DNA of 64,000 nt from Clostridiales bacterium (GCA_018365455.1 JAGZJZ010000003.1:138309-202308); one strand, 5' to 3'. Counted from the first letter of the stretch, positions 18,357 through 28,272 are shown. Translations and numbers: made by a program. Notes: generated by a model from the letters alone, not told the origin.

Positions 18357-18480
18357 CCAAATAATCAAATATTCAAATAATCATTACATTTTAGGATAAA
18401 ATCATTATATTTTTGGATATTTCTACAATATTTTTCTTGTTATACTTTATTTATCACCAAATAATCACTACAAAGTAAAA
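18352..18480 (+). promoter_or_regulatory. AT-rich control region before the sugar importer genes
   Basis: Repeats of AAATAATCA/AAATATTCA/AAATCATTA occupy about 18358-18410 and would suit a helical-phase activator such as the YesN-type protein. A TATACT at about 18440 may be the -10 box; no good -35 box is seen, which fits an activated promoter. Confidence 0.4.
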
Positions 18481-18498
18481 GAAATGGAGGAATTTATT

Positions 18499-19830
18499 GT
18501 GAGAAAGATTAGAAGATTATTTATTTGTATGCTGGGGATTTTATTGGCAATAACACTGGCTGCGGGCTGTCAGAAACAGTCCTCCGGCGATTCTGCAGAG
18601 GAAAGTAAAGATGCAAAGTCCACTTCGGAAGATACGGCTAAATCTACTGAAGCTAACGAAACCAAAGCTTCAAATCAAAAAACCACAAAAATATCTTTTT
18701 ACGGAAACCGCACCGGCGAACCGTCCTGGGAACAAATGACTAACGAAACCATCAAACTGCATCCCGAACTGGATGTACAGGTAATTGACATTGACTGGGC
18801 TAATATTGACAAAATCCTAAAGACCGGTATCGCAGCCGGAACCCCTCCTGATGTGACACATTACTGGCCCATGCTGATTAAGCCTTATGTAGATGCCGGT
18901 CAGGCTTTGGATTTGACACCCTATCTGGAAGCAAATGACAATGAATGGAAGAATACCTTTCCGGCTGAACTTCTGGACCTTGGAAAATTCAATGATAAAT
19001 ATTATGCTGTTCCTTATCAGTCCACATTCCCTACCATGTATGTAAATGCAGATATTTTTAAAGAATGCGGCATTGAGATTCCAAAAGAATGGAATTGGAA
19101 AGAGTTTTTAGATGTATGCCAGGCACTGAAAGATAAAAAAGAGATCGCACCTTTTACCGTTGCAAGAGATGTAAACTCCTGGCTGAACCGTTTAGGTGCT
19201 GCAGGACTTGCCCAGGACGACGGAAAACTGGAAGAATTTACAAATGGTGATTTGGACTTTACCCAGAATTATCTGCCTGAAACCATGAAAAATATAAAGG
19301 AATTGTACGATAAAAAACTCTGGTATCCGGGAGAAGGCGCATTAAATGTAACAAGAGATGAGGCAAAAACTGCTTTCGTACAGGGTAAAGCAGCCATTAT
19401 CGCTGAAACAAATCTGATATATCCCGACCTGATGGGCTCCGTTGATTTTGAGGTTGTTCCGGTGTTGTGGCCTACCATGGGCAAAAATACTGTAATCGTG
19501 GGCGGCACCGACGGCTTTATGATCCCCTCTAACGCAGCTCACCCGGAAGAAGCAATTTCTTTTATCAAAACATTCTTAAGCCCGGATATTCAGAAAATAC
19601 GTGCCAAAAGCAGTTACCCAGTGGCAATCAATGGTGTGGAAGTTACTGACCCAGTTGTTACAGAACTGATGAAACAGACAAAATATTTAGTAACATCCGA
19701 TTATTTGAACATATCTGCAAAAGTTCAGGAATATGGCAATGCCCAGTTAAACGCTAACTATATTTTAAGCAGCGGCGATAAAGCACTGGAAGACCTGGAA
19801 AAACTCAGGCTGCAGTCAAAAGAAGAATAA
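18499..19830 (+). CDS. Sugar ABC transporter substrate-binding lipoprotein (family 1)
   Basis: About 444 residues from the GTG at 18499, chosen because GGAGG lies 8 bases upstream; the ATG at 18484 overlaps that site. The lipobox LTLAAGC gives a lipidated Cys at about 24, followed by a Ser/Lys/Glu-rich tether. The fold is an MBP-like two-lobe protein (TKISFYGNRTGEPSWEQ.., TPPDVTHYWPML, KAAIIAETNLIYPDLMGSVDFEVVPV, GGTDGFMIPSNAAHPEEAISFIK). It delivers an oligosaccharide to the permeases that follow. No ATPase gene is nearby, so a shared MsmX-type ATPase elsewhere is likely. Confidence 0.92.
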   Translation: MRKIRRLFICMLGILLAITLAAGCQKQSSGDSAEESKDAKSTSEDTAKSTEANETKASNQKTTKISFYGNRTGEPSWEQMTNETIKLHPELDVQVIDIDWANIDKILKTGIAAGTPPDVTHYWPMLIKPYVDAGQALDLTPYLEANDNEWKNTFPAELLDLGKFNDKYYAVPYQSTFPTMYVNADIFKECGIEIPKEWNWKEFLDVCQALKDKKEIAPFTVARDVNSWLNRLGAAGLAQDDGKLEEFTNGDLDFTQNYLPETMKNIKELYDKKLWYPGEGALNVTRDEAKTAFVQGKAAIIAETNLIYPDLMGSVDFEVVPVLWPTMGKNTVIVGGTDGFMIPSNAAHPEEAISFIKTFLSPDIQKIRAKSSYPVAINGVEVTDPVVTELMKQTKYLVTSDYLNISAKVQEYGNAQLNANYILSSGDKALEDLEKLRLQSKEE

Positions 19831-19877
19831 CCTTTCGTTTTAAACCGCACAGCGTTATATATAAATATCAGAATAAT

Positions 19878-19916
19878 GAAAGGGACTGCCGGCAGCTATG
19901 TTCCTGCAGTCCTTTC
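19878..19916 (+). terminator. Intra-operon hairpin between the binding protein and the permease genes
   Basis: GAAAGGGACTGC pairs with GCAGTCCTTTC (one bulge). The T run is poor (CACAAAAAAG follows), so it may be a leaky terminator or an mRNA-stabilising hairpin, which would give more binding protein than permease. Confidence 0.5.
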
Positions 19917-19936
19917 ACAAAAAAGGGGCGATTCGA

Positions 19937-20848
19937 ATGGGCACACACAAAATAAAACAAAAAAGTAAATTGGAAAGCAAGTTAAAATTACTCGGAGCAC
20001 TGATGGTACTTCCCTGCTTGTTTTTTATATTGGTTGACCAATACATACCAATTGGGTGGAACATCATACTTTCACTGCAGGAATGGGATGGCTTTAAAAA
20101 ACTGAAATGGGTATATTTTGATAACTTCATAAACTTTTTTCAGGACAGCGACTCTTTAAAAGCACTCTATCACTCGGTTTTATTGGGATTTATATCAACT
20201 GTTTTTGCAATATTATTAGGGTTAATTGTATCATTTATGATTTATAAACTGAAAAGGACCGAAGGAGCATTTTTAAGGCTGGTTTTCTTTACACCGATCA
20301 TGCTGCCCACGGCTATTGTAGGACTGCTGTTTACTTTTGTATTTAACAGTGATATGGGGATCTTAAATCAGCTGTTAAGAGCAGTTGGTGCCGGTAACAT
20401 GGCAACGGCATGGCTGGAAAACAAGGGAACTGCAATGATATGCATTGCTATTGTAAGCGGCTGGAAACTTTTTGGAGTAACCATGATGCTGGGATATACA
20501 GCGATTCAGAATATCCCCAGTTCACTAATCGAATCCAGTTATCTGGACGGTGCAGGTTATCTAAAACAAATCCGTTATATCATACTTCCTCTGATCAAAC
20601 CAACAATCCAGTTGGCTGCGATCTTTTCCCTGACTACGGCATTTCGTACCTATGACCTTGTCTGGGCGATGACAATGGGAGGTCCGGGTAACCTGACAAC
20701 GACCGTACCCATAGAAATGATCAAACGTTCCTTTGTATATAATGAATTTGGCTACTCTGCTGCTACCGGCTGCATCCTCACTGTAGTCGTACTAATCTTC
20801 ATCTTTATTACCAACAAACTGCTGGGGGGTGAAAGTTATGAATACTAA
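19937..20848 (+). CDS. Sugar ABC transporter permease, MalF type
   Basis: About 303 residues from the ATG at 19937 (GGGGCG 6 bases upstream; the frame from 19898 would start inside the hairpin). Six membrane helices are seen. The cytoplasmic EAA loop that contacts the ATPase reads SSLIESSYLDGAGYLKQIRYIILPLIKP. It overlaps the next permease gene by 11 bases, so translation is probably coupled. Confidence 0.9.
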   Translation: MGTHKIKQKSKLESKLKLLGALMVLPCLFFILVDQYIPIGWNIILSLQEWDGFKKLKWVYFDNFINFFQDSDSLKALYHSVLLGFISTVFAILLGLIVSFMIYKLKRTEGAFLRLVFFTPIMLPTAIVGLLFTFVFNSDMGILNQLLRAVGAGNMATAWLENKGTAMICIAIVSGWKLFGVTMMLGYTAIQNIPSSLIESSYLDGAGYLKQIRYIILPLIKPTIQLAAIFSLTTAFRTYDLVWAMTMGGPGNLTTTVPIEMIKRSFVYNEFGYSAATGCILTVVVLIFIFITNKLLGGESYEY

Positions 20849-21695
20849 TACCAGACAGTATAAATTCAAACATCCCGACCGGAACATCAAATGGATCTGC
20901 AGAATTTTCACCTATTTACTGGTCATTATTTCGGTATACCCCGTTATCTTCGTTGTAATTACATCCTTTAAATCAGATGAAGAATTTTATAAAAACATTT
21001 GGGGCTTTGCTGCCAATCCGCAATTTTCCAATTATTGGACAGCCTGGACAACCGGACATATTGGCGGCGGTCTGCTGACAAGCGCCATAGTAACCATCAT
21101 TTCACTGGTGATTATTTTAACCGCAGGCACACTTGGCGGATATGCACTTGCCAGACTTAAAGTCCCCTTTGGGAAAATCATCTTATTCCTATTAATTGTT
21201 ACCTTTATGCTGCCTTCTGAAGCGGTTATTATGCCACTGTATTTAATGCTGTCAAAGCTGAAATTAAACAGTTATGTCATGCTGATCCTTCCCTATATCG
21301 GATGGAACATCCCCATGACTATAACCATTATGAGAAATTTCTTTTTAAGTATGCCTCAGGAATTGATCGAAGCTTCCCGCATTGACGGCTGCTCGGAAAT
21401 AAAATCTCTGATACAGATTAGTATTCCGTTAATGAAACCGGCATTATCCGTATCCGCCATTTTTGCATTTGTGGGTATCTGGGGAGATTTATTCTGGGCA
21501 CAGATTGCCCTTTCCACTACGTCCTCACTAAAGACACTGACTATGAGTGCACTTAGTTTTCAGGGACAGTACAATACCTCCTGGGGACCAATGAGCGCAG
21601 CCATCTGCATCACCATCATACCGCTAATCGTATTTTTCCTCTTTGTACAGAAGTATTTCGTTCAGGGGATTACAGGAGGGGCGGTAAAAGGGTAA
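20838..21695 (+). CDS. Sugar ABC transporter permease, MalG type
   Basis: About 285 residues. The ATG at 20838 lies 7 bases after GGGGGGTG; the GTG at 20829 overlaps that site. Six membrane helices and the EAA loop PQELIEASRIDGCSEIKSLIQISIPLMKP. It ends with the usual MalG tail FVQKYFVQGITGGAVKG. It partners the 19937-20848 permease to form the channel. Confidence 0.9.
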   Translation: MNTNTRQYKFKHPDRNIKWICRIFTYLLVIISVYPVIFVVITSFKSDEEFYKNIWGFAANPQFSNYWTAWTTGHIGGGLLTSAIVTIISLVIILTAGTLGGYALARLKVPFGKIILFLLIVTFMLPSEAVIMPLYLMLSKLKLNSYVMLILPYIGWNIPMTITIMRNFFLSMPQELIEASRIDGCSEIKSLIQISIPLMKPALSVSAIFAFVGIWGDLFWAQIALSTTSSLKTLTMSALSFQGQYNTSWGPMSAAICITIIPLIVFFLFVQKYFVQGITGGAVKG

Positions 21696-21741
21696 TTAAA
21701 TTACGAATATTTGTCTAAATACATTTAAACCAGGAGGCATT

Positions 21742-22377
21742 ATGTCAGAAAAATTAATTCTATTTCAGGGTGATTCCATCACAGACGCCGGAAGAACTTC
21801 CTCTTCAGACCCATTCTATGCATTGGGATGCGGCTATCCGCTATTAACGGCAGCCAGGCTTTTATACGAGAAATCCCACACACAATATCATTTCCTGAAT
21901 AAAGGAATTTCAGGTAACCGTATTGTAGATCTCTACGCCAGATGGAAAGAGGATACCCTAAACCAGAAGCCGGATGTCATTAGCATTTTAATCGGGGTCA
22001 ATGATGTATGGCATGAATATCAGGATCATTCGGGGGTGGATGCATCCAAATTTGAGAACATGTACGATCTGCTGTTAGAGGAAACGAAGGCGGCACTCCC
22101 ACAGGTACAGCTTGTTCTGTGTGAACCCTTCATTCTGCCAATTGGAGAAGTGCTGAATCATACAGAACGATGGATGACGGACATGGCTCTAAGAAGAGTC
22201 ATCGTAAAAAAAATGGCTGATAAGTTTGATGCTGCCTTTGTCCCCCTCCAGGAATCCTTTATACAGGAATCGGAAAAACTGGGTGCCGGATATCTGCTTT
22301 CGGATGGAGTCCATCCAACACCAGCCGGACATGAACTCATTTCCCGCCAGTGGATCAAATATACAGACATCTTATAA
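21742..22377 (+). CDS. SGNH deacetylase resembling acetylxylan esterase Axe2
   Basis: 211 residues without signal peptide, so intracellular. SGNH blocks: I, LFQGDSITDAGR with the catalytic Ser; II, NKGISGNRIVDLYARW; III, ISILIGVNDVW; V, DGVHPTPAGH with the Asp and His. Blocks I to III closely resemble Geobacillus Axe2, an intracellular acetylxylan esterase. It is the last gene of the YesMN/importer cluster, 46 bases after the permease, with GGAGG 5 bases before the ATG. This suggests that the imported oligosaccharide is acetylated, perhaps xylan- or pectin-derived. The cluster has no glycosidase, so the sugar cannot be named. Confidence 0.82.
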   Translation: MSEKLILFQGDSITDAGRTSSSDPFYALGCGYPLLTAARLLYEKSHTQYHFLNKGISGNRIVDLYARWKEDTLNQKPDVISILIGVNDVWHEYQDHSGVDASKFENMYDLLLEETKAALPQVQLVLCEPFILPIGEVLNHTERWMTDMALRRVIVKKMADKFDAAFVPLQESFIQESEKLGAGYLLSDGVHPTPAGHELISRQWIKYTDIL

Positions 22378-22429
22378 AAAACTTCAGGGACCATCGGGCA
22401 TATGCCGCAGATGGTTCCTGAAGTTTTTT
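22376..22429 (+). terminator. Strong terminator after the esterase gene
   Basis: AAAAAACTTCAGG.ACCATC pairs with GATGGT.CCTGAAGTTTTTT in a 20-bp stem followed by TTTTTTC. The symmetry (A run before, T run after) makes it bidirectional, so it can also end polC transcription from the other side. Confidence 0.88.
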
Positions 22430-22457
22430 CTTTTCTAACGATTGAATGATTTATATA

Positions 22458-25400
22458 TTAAAAATCAAACAAAGACAGCTGATTGGACTCAGGCAGTTCT
22501 CCCATCAGTCCCAGATCATCCATCAAATCAATTACCGTCTTGCTGACCTTGGTACGCTGTCTGAAATCATCTTTGGACAGGAACGGACCGTTTTTGGCGG
22601 CTTCTACCACCGCATCCGCCGCTTTATCCCCCAATCCTTCAATTGTACTTAAGGAGGGCATCAGCTTACCGTCTATGATCTGGAAGCGGTGCGCCTGGGC
22701 ACGGTAAAGGTCAACGGGCATAAATTCAAATCCTCTTGCATACATCTCCTGCACGTTTTTCATGTCTTTATACGTATCCTGTTCCTTTTTGGAAAGGGTA
22801 TCGTATTTCTTTTTGTATTCCGACATGTAATGTTCCAGTTTTTCCTTTCCCTGGCACATCAGCTCATAGCTGAACGCCGATGCACGGATACTGAAATACG
22901 CCGCATAATATGCCAGGGGATAAAACACTTTACAGTAAGCTATCCGGTATGCCATCATAACATATGCCGCCGCATGGGCTTTCGGGAACATGTACTTGAT
23001 TTTCTTACAGGACCAGATATACCAGTCCGGGACATTGTGCTTTATCATTTCCTCTTCCATCTCCGGCTTCAGACCCTTTCCTTTACGCACACTCTCCATG
23101 ATGGTAAATGAAAGCTCGCTTTCCAGCCCCATGTTGATCAGATAGGTCATGATATCATCACGGGTACAGATCGCGGTTGAAATCGTCGCCTTTCCTTCCT
23201 GGATCAATGTCTGGGCATTGCCAAGCCACACGTCAGTACCATGAGACAGACCGGAAATACGCACCAGGTCAGAGAAGGTCTTCGGCTTCGTATCAACAAG
23301 CATCTGAATAACGAAATCCGTTCCAAACTCAGGTATTCCAAGGGCTCCAAGGGGGCACCCGCCAATGTCTTCCGGTGCAATGCCTAAAGCTCTGGTACTG
23401 CTGAACAGGGACATGACTTCTGCATCATCCATGGGAATCTCCTTTGCATCCAACCCGGTGAGATCTTCCAGCATTCGTATCATAGTGGGATCGTCGTGTC
23501 CCAGGATATCCAGTTTCAAAAGGTTGTGGTCAATGGAGTGGTAGTCAAAATGAGTTGTTATGATATCGGTTGTCTGGTCATTTGCAGGATGCTGCACCGG
23601 GGTAAAGGAATAGATCTCTTCCCCAAGAGGCAGTACGATGATACCTCCCGGATGCTGCCCCGTAGTTCTGCGGACTCCTACGCATCCCTGCACGATACGG
23701 CCGATTTCACAGTTTCTCTTTCTCTGACCCCGTTCCTCATAGTAATTCTTCACATAGCCGAATGCGGTTTTCTCTGCAAGCGTACCAATCGTTCCCGCAC
23801 GAAAAGTCTGTCCTTTTCCAAATATAACCTCTGTGTAACGGTGGGCATTTCCCTGATAGTCACCGGAAAAATTAAGGTCAATATCAGGTTCTTTATTTCC
23901 TTTGAAACCAAGGAAGGTCTCAAAAGGAATATCAAAGCCTTCTTTTTTTAACATGGCGCCGCATTTGGGGCATACCATATCCGGCATATCACAGCCGGCG
24001 CCGCCCACGTAGGGCTTCACTGCATCCGAATCGAAATCACTGTAATGGCATTCCGCGCAGTAATAATGAGGCCTTAACGGGTTTACTTCTGTAATTCCGG
24101 ACATGGTGGCAACGAAGGAAGAACCTACTGATCCCCTGGAACCTACCAGATATCCGTCCTCATTGGACTTCCATACCAGCTTCTGGGCAATGATATACAT
24201 TACGGCAAATCCATTGCTGATAATAGATTTCAACTCCCTTTCCAAACGCTCGGATACTACTTCCGGCAGGTCATCCCCATAGATTTCATGTGCTCTGTTA
24301 TAACAGATTTCACGAAGAGTTGTATCAGAATCTTCAATTACCGGAGGGCATTTGTCCGGTCTTACCGGAGCAATCTTCTCACACATATCTGCGATTTTAT
24401 TGGTATTGGTAATGACTACTTCTTCCGCTTTCTCACTTCCCAGGTAGGCAAATTCCTCCAGCATTTCCTCTGTGGTCCGCAGATACAGCGGTGCCTGGTC
24501 ATCCGCATCCTTGAATCCTTTTCCCGCCATGATAATTCTGCGGTAAACTTCATCCGCCGGATCTAAAAAGTGTACGTCACAGGTAGCTACTACCAGCTTG
24601 TGAAACTGTTCCCCTAATTTTACAATACGCCGGTTAATCTCCATTAATTCTTCCTGGGAACTGATATCTACCTTGTCGCTGTGTATCATGAACTGGTTGT
24701 TCCCAAGGGGCTGAATCTCCAGGTAGTCATAAAATTCCACCAGCCTTGCAATATCCTTCTGTGACTTATTGTTCAGCACTGCCTGATACAGTTCTCCTGC
24801 CTCACATGCCGATCCAATCAGAAGTCCTTCCCTGTGTTCGATAAAAGCACTCTTCGGAATTCTGGGCCGGCGGCTGTAATAATCCAGATGGGAATAGGAA
24901 ATCAGCTTATACAGATTTACCCTGCCCGTATTGTTCGTGGCAAGTATAATCGCATGGTATGTATTCAGTTTTTTAACCTGATCCGGAGTTGTCTTTCCAA
25001 TGGAATTCACTCCATTTAAGTCACCCAGCCCCCGCTCCCTTAACATTTCCACAAATTTCACAAAAATTTCCGCCGTACAGCCTGCATCGTCTACGGCTCT
25101 GTGATGATTTTCCAGTGAGATGTGAAGCGCTTTTGCAACCGTGTCCAACTTGTACCGGCTTAACTGGGGAAGCAGAATTCTGGCAAGGGCAACCGTATCC
25201 ACACTGGTAAATTCTTTTTGGATGCCCATTCTTCTGCAGTTTTCTTCGATGAAACTCATATCAAAGGATGCATTATGTGCAACCATCACTGCATCCTGGA
25301 CAAATTCCAGGAACTCAGGCAGAATTTCTTCAATAGTCCTTGCCTGAAGCACCATATTATCATTGATCCCGGTAAGCTCCTCTATCCGAAATGGAATCGG

Positions 25401-27086
25401 AACCTGGGGATTGACAAAGGTAGAAAAACGATCTTTGATGACACCATTCACTACCTTTACCGCACCGATTTCTATGATCCGGTTGCTCACAGGGCTGAAT
25501 CCGGTTGTCTCCAGGTCAAAAACCACATAGGTGTCGTCCAGGCTCTGTCCTTTGGAGTTCACAACCAGTTCCTGCAAATCATCCACCAGATATGCTTCTA
25601 CTCCATAGATCACTTTAAACGGACAGGGCACCCGCTTTAGCTCATCCTTGGAAATATCCGGGTGGTCTTTCTGATACTGAGATTTAAATTCCCGGTCAAT
25701 GTCTTCAATCACATGATTTGCATCGGGAAATGACTGTACATCCCCATGGTCTGTAATGGCTATTGCCTTATGCCCCCATTTATAAGCACGTTTTACAATA
25801 TCCTTGGCTTCGGAGACTCCGTCCATATCACTCATTTTTGTGTGGCAGTGGAGTTCCACCCTTTTTTCCGGATAAGTATCCATCCGGCTGGTGCGGAAAT
25901 CGGAAATTTTCTTGATTCCCACAATGGATCCAATAGTTAACTGGCTGTCAAACCGGTCTATGGTGGTAACCCCTTTCATTTTCACAAAGGCACCTTTTTT
26001 TACACCTTCCAGAATCTCCGGGACCTGATCATTGCGTGCAAACATTTTAACTACAATGGTATCCGTATAATCGGTTACTTCCAAAATGAGAATTGTCTTT
26101 TCATTACGGATTTCTCTTGTGTCCAGATTCTGAATCTGTCCACGGATAACCACTTCTCCCATCTCTTCCATAATCTGGTCAATGGTAATTGCTTCTTCTT
26201 CAAAATCCCTGCCGTAAATAACATCCGGATTATCTGACTTCTTATAGCCTCCACGGTAACTGTCGCCGCCTTTGTTAAATCCGCCTTTTTTAAACTCTCC
26301 TGATTTCTTTGGAGCGGAAGTCTGTTTTGGCGCAGCTTTCTCCTGCCTGCCGGATGCCTGACCGCCGCCTTCTTTATTGGATGGCTTAGATGCTGCGTTT
26401 CCCTGCTCTGTCTGATTATCCCCACCAGAGGCGCCGGCACCGGCGTCGCCCGACCAGCCCTGAGCCTCTTCGCCTGCTAAGTTATCCTCATTATCCGACT
26501 GCTTGACCGCCACATTTTTCATAATGGCTTCTACTTCCTGTCGAATACGGATTTCGCTGTTCTTTCTGGCTTTACTTTCCACAGGGTCTTTCATTTCTGT
26601 CTGAATCTTCAGAGACATGCCGCACCGTTCACAGAAAATCTTTTCCAACACTCTTACAAGCTCCTCCGATTTGCCCTCCGCCACTACGGAATTTTCCATG
26701 GTCAGCTTCATGGTATCTTCAGCCGGAAACTCGCAGGATGCCTGGCGGAACAGATTGTATTCGAAAATACTGTAATCCTTTAATTCCAGCAGAATGCTGT
26801 CTTTGTAAATGGGAAGCAGCTTCTCTGGCGTATACTGCTGGGACAGATTAAACCGTTCTATGATTTTAATGGTTATGGGCATCGCTAAAAAGAGCTGGCT
26901 TTTTATCGCCTGCTCTACTTCGTTAATATATTTTTTATGAATTAATTTTTCACTCTTTAGATAAACACGCATATAATCCTTTGCTGAAGTGACAGATACC
27001 TTGGGCACTGTCACCTGAGCAAAAAGACTTTGTATATTCTGGTTGATATCTAAAGACGGAAATACATCAAAAAACAGCTTTTCCAC
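22458..27086 (-). CDS. polC: DNA polymerase III alpha subunit, Gram-positive PolC type
   Basis: About 1,542 residues, roughly 100 longer than the common 1,430-1,470. Domains: an N-terminal region to about 195; an unusual low-complexity linker at about 198-292 rich in Gly, Ser, Lys and Gln; an OB fold at about 300-400; a PHP domain starting VELHCHTKMSDMDG; an inserted DEDD 3'-5' exonuclease at about 522-690 (VVFDLETTGF, VAHNASFDMSF, HRAVDDAGCTAEIF); and the polymerase core with the catalytic PDIDLNFSGDYQG and KLDILGHDDPTMIRML. It replicates the chromosome with proofreading. The start is probably the GTG at 27086, 8 bases after GGAG and 2 bases from the ispG stop, so it is coupled to ispG. Confidence 0.96.
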   Translation of the reverse strand: MEKLFFDVFPSLDINQNIQSLFAQVTVPKVSVTSAKDYMRVYLKSEKLIHKKYINEVEQAIKSQLFLAMPITIKIIERFNLSQQYTPEKLLPIYKDSILLELKDYSIFEYNLFRQASCEFPAEDTMKLTMENSVVAEGKSEELVRVLEKIFCERCGMSLKIQTEMKDPVESKARKNSEIRIRQEVEAIMKNVAVKQSDNEDNLAGEEAQGWSGDAGAGASGGDNQTEQGNAASKPSNKEGGGQASGRQEKAAPKQTSAPKKSGEFKKGGFNKGGDSYRGGYKKSDNPDVIYGRDFEEEAITIDQIMEEMGEVVIRGQIQNLDTREIRNEKTILILEVTDYTDTIVVKMFARNDQVPEILEGVKKGAFVKMKGVTTIDRFDSQLTIGSIVGIKKISDFRTSRMDTYPEKRVELHCHTKMSDMDGVSEAKDIVKRAYKWGHKAIAITDHGDVQSFPDANHVIEDIDREFKSQYQKDHPDISKDELKRVPCPFKVIYGVEAYLVDDLQELVVNSKGQSLDDTYVVFDLETTGFSPVSNRIIEIGAVKVVNGVIKDRFSTFVNPQVPIPFRIEELTGINDNMVLQARTIEEILPEFLEFVQDAVMVAHNASFDMSFIEENCRRMGIQKEFTSVDTVALARILLPQLSRYKLDTVAKALHISLENHHRAVDDAGCTAEIFVKFVEMLRERGLGDLNGVNSIGKTTPDQVKKLNTYHAIILATNNTGRVNLYKLISYSHLDYYSRRPRIPKSAFIEHREGLLIGSACEAGELYQAVLNNKSQKDIARLVEFYDYLEIQPLGNNQFMIHSDKVDISSQEELMEINRRIVKLGEQFHKLVVATCDVHFLDPADEVYRRIIMAGKGFKDADDQAPLYLRTTEEMLEEFAYLGSEKAEEVVITNTNKIADMCEKIAPVRPDKCPPVIEDSDTTLREICYNRAHEIYGDDLPEVVSERLERELKSIISNGFAVMYIIAQKLVWKSNEDGYLVGSRGSVGSSFVATMSGITEVNPLRPHYYCAECHYSDFDSDAVKPYVGGAGCDMPDMVCPKCGAMLKKEGFDIPFETFLGFKGNKEPDIDLNFSGDYQGNAHRYTEVIFGKGQTFRAGTIGTLAEKTAFGYVKNYYEERGQRKRNCEIGRIVQGCVGVRRTTGQHPGGIIVLPLGEEIYSFTPVQHPANDQTTDIITTHFDYHSIDHNLLKLDILGHDDPTMIRMLEDLTGLDAKEIPMDDAEVMSLFSSTRALGIAPEDIGGCPLGALGIPEFGTDFVIQMLVDTKPKTFSDLVRISGLSHGTDVWLGNAQTLIQEGKATISTAICTRDDIMTYLINMGLESELSFTIMESVRKGKGLKPEMEEEMIKHNVPDWYIWSCKKIKYMFPKAHAAAYVMMAYRIAYCKVFYPLAYYAAYFSIRASAFSYELMCQGKEKLEHYMSEYKKKYDTLSKKEQDTYKDMKNVQEMYARGFEFMPVDLYRAQAHRFQIIDGKLMPSLSTIEGLGDKAADAVVEAAKNGPFLSKDDFRQRTKVSKTVIDLMDDLGLMGELPESNQLSLFDF

Positions 27087-27087
27087 A

Positions 27088-28143
27088 CTACTCACTCCAG
27101 TTTACCAATTCTTCTCTTAATGCGTGAAGCAGCTGATCTTCCGGAATCTTACGGATAATTTCACCTTTTTTAATCAGCAGTCCCTCACCCTTGCCGCCTG
27201 CAATTCCGATATCCGCTTCTTTTGCCTCACCAGGACCGTTTACCACGCAGCCCATCACGGCAACCTTAATATTCAGCGGAATATCTTCCACCATATTTTC
27301 AACTTTATTAGCAAGACCGATCAGATCGATCTGGGTTCTTCCGCAGGTGGGGCAGGACACTACTTCAATGCCGCCCTTTCGCAGTCCCAGCGTTCTTAAT
27401 ATGAGCTTTGCAGATTTGATTTCTTCTAGCGGATCTCCCGTCAGGGATACTCTTATGGTATCTCCGATTCCCTGGGATAAAATAATTCCAAGGCCTGCCG
27501 CCGACTTAATATTACCGGAGAGAATTGTACCGGATTCCGTTATTCCCACATGAAGGGGATAGTTGGTTTTTTTTGCAATCAGTTCATGGGCTTTGGCGCA
27601 CATCATTACATCCGAAGATTTGATACTGATAACCAGGTTGTCATAACCCAGATCTTCAATAATGCGTACTTTATCCAGGGCGCTTTCTACAATTCCTTCC
27701 GCCGTAACGCCATGGTATTTCGTTACCAGTTCCTTCTCCAGGGAACCGCTGTTAACTCCCACACGAATGGGGATTCCAAGCTCTTTCGCCTTCTCCACTA
27801 CGGCACGGATGCGGTCACCGCCTCCGATATTTCCCGGATTAATCCGGATTTTATCTGCTCCATGTTCCATTGCAGCTATGGCTAACTTGTAATCAAAATG
27901 GATATCCGCTACCAGGGGTATGGTGATCTCCTTTTTAATCTCCGCCAGTGCTTCTGCGGCTTCCATGGTCGGTACTGCACACCGGATAATATCACATCCT
28001 GCTGCCGTTAATCTTTGGATCTGTTCTACGGTAGCTTTCACATCTTCCGTTTTTGTATTTGTCATAGACTGTATCAAAACAGGATTCCCGCCTCCGATGA
28101 CACGGTTCCCTATCTGAATTACTTTTGTATGTTCTCTGTGCAT
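27088..28143 (-). CDS. ispG: 4-hydroxy-3-methylbut-2-en-1-yl diphosphate synthase
   Basis: 351 residues, the normal bacterial length. It carries out the penultimate step of the MEP isoprenoid pathway with a 4Fe-4S cluster. The N-terminal TIM barrel shows IGGGNPVLIQSMTNT, ADIHFDYKLA and IRINPGNIG. The C-terminal cluster domain shows VSCPTCGRTQIDL and GCVVNGPGEAKEADIGIAGG with the three cysteine ligands. AGGAGG is upstream of the ATG. It is directly followed by polC, a conserved order in clostridia. Confidence 0.97.
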   Translation of the reverse strand: MHREHTKVIQIGNRVIGGGNPVLIQSMTNTKTEDVKATVEQIQRLTAAGCDIIRCAVPTMEAAEALAEIKKEITIPLVADIHFDYKLAIAAMEHGADKIRINPGNIGGGDRIRAVVEKAKELGIPIRVGVNSGSLEKELVTKYHGVTAEGIVESALDKVRIIEDLGYDNLVISIKSSDVMMCAKAHELIAKKTNYPLHVGITESGTILSGNIKSAAGLGIILSQGIGDTIRVSLTGDPLEEIKSAKLILRTLGLRKGGIEVVSCPTCGRTQIDLIGLANKVENMVEDIPLNIKVAVMGCVVNGPGEAKEADIGIAGGKGEGLLIKKGEIIRKIPEDQLLHALREELVNWSE

Positions 28144-28272
28144 CCTATCCTCCTATGCCGTCATTTCACGGCTATGCTGTATACACGTTCACGATGTTCA
28201 TTATAACCGATCTGAAATGACATGACAAGATGTAAAACACAGGAGACAGGTTTTGCCTGTGGCAGATTCTGA

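Noticed and set aside
22689..25640. Plus-strand open frames of 90-150 codons opposite polC
   Set aside because: They lack ribosome sites and family features, and arise opposite a strongly conserved gene.
28144..28272. Terminator after the GH112 gene
   Set aside because: An ACAGG-CCTGT hairpin is present, but it is short and has only a TTTT run, so I do not list it.
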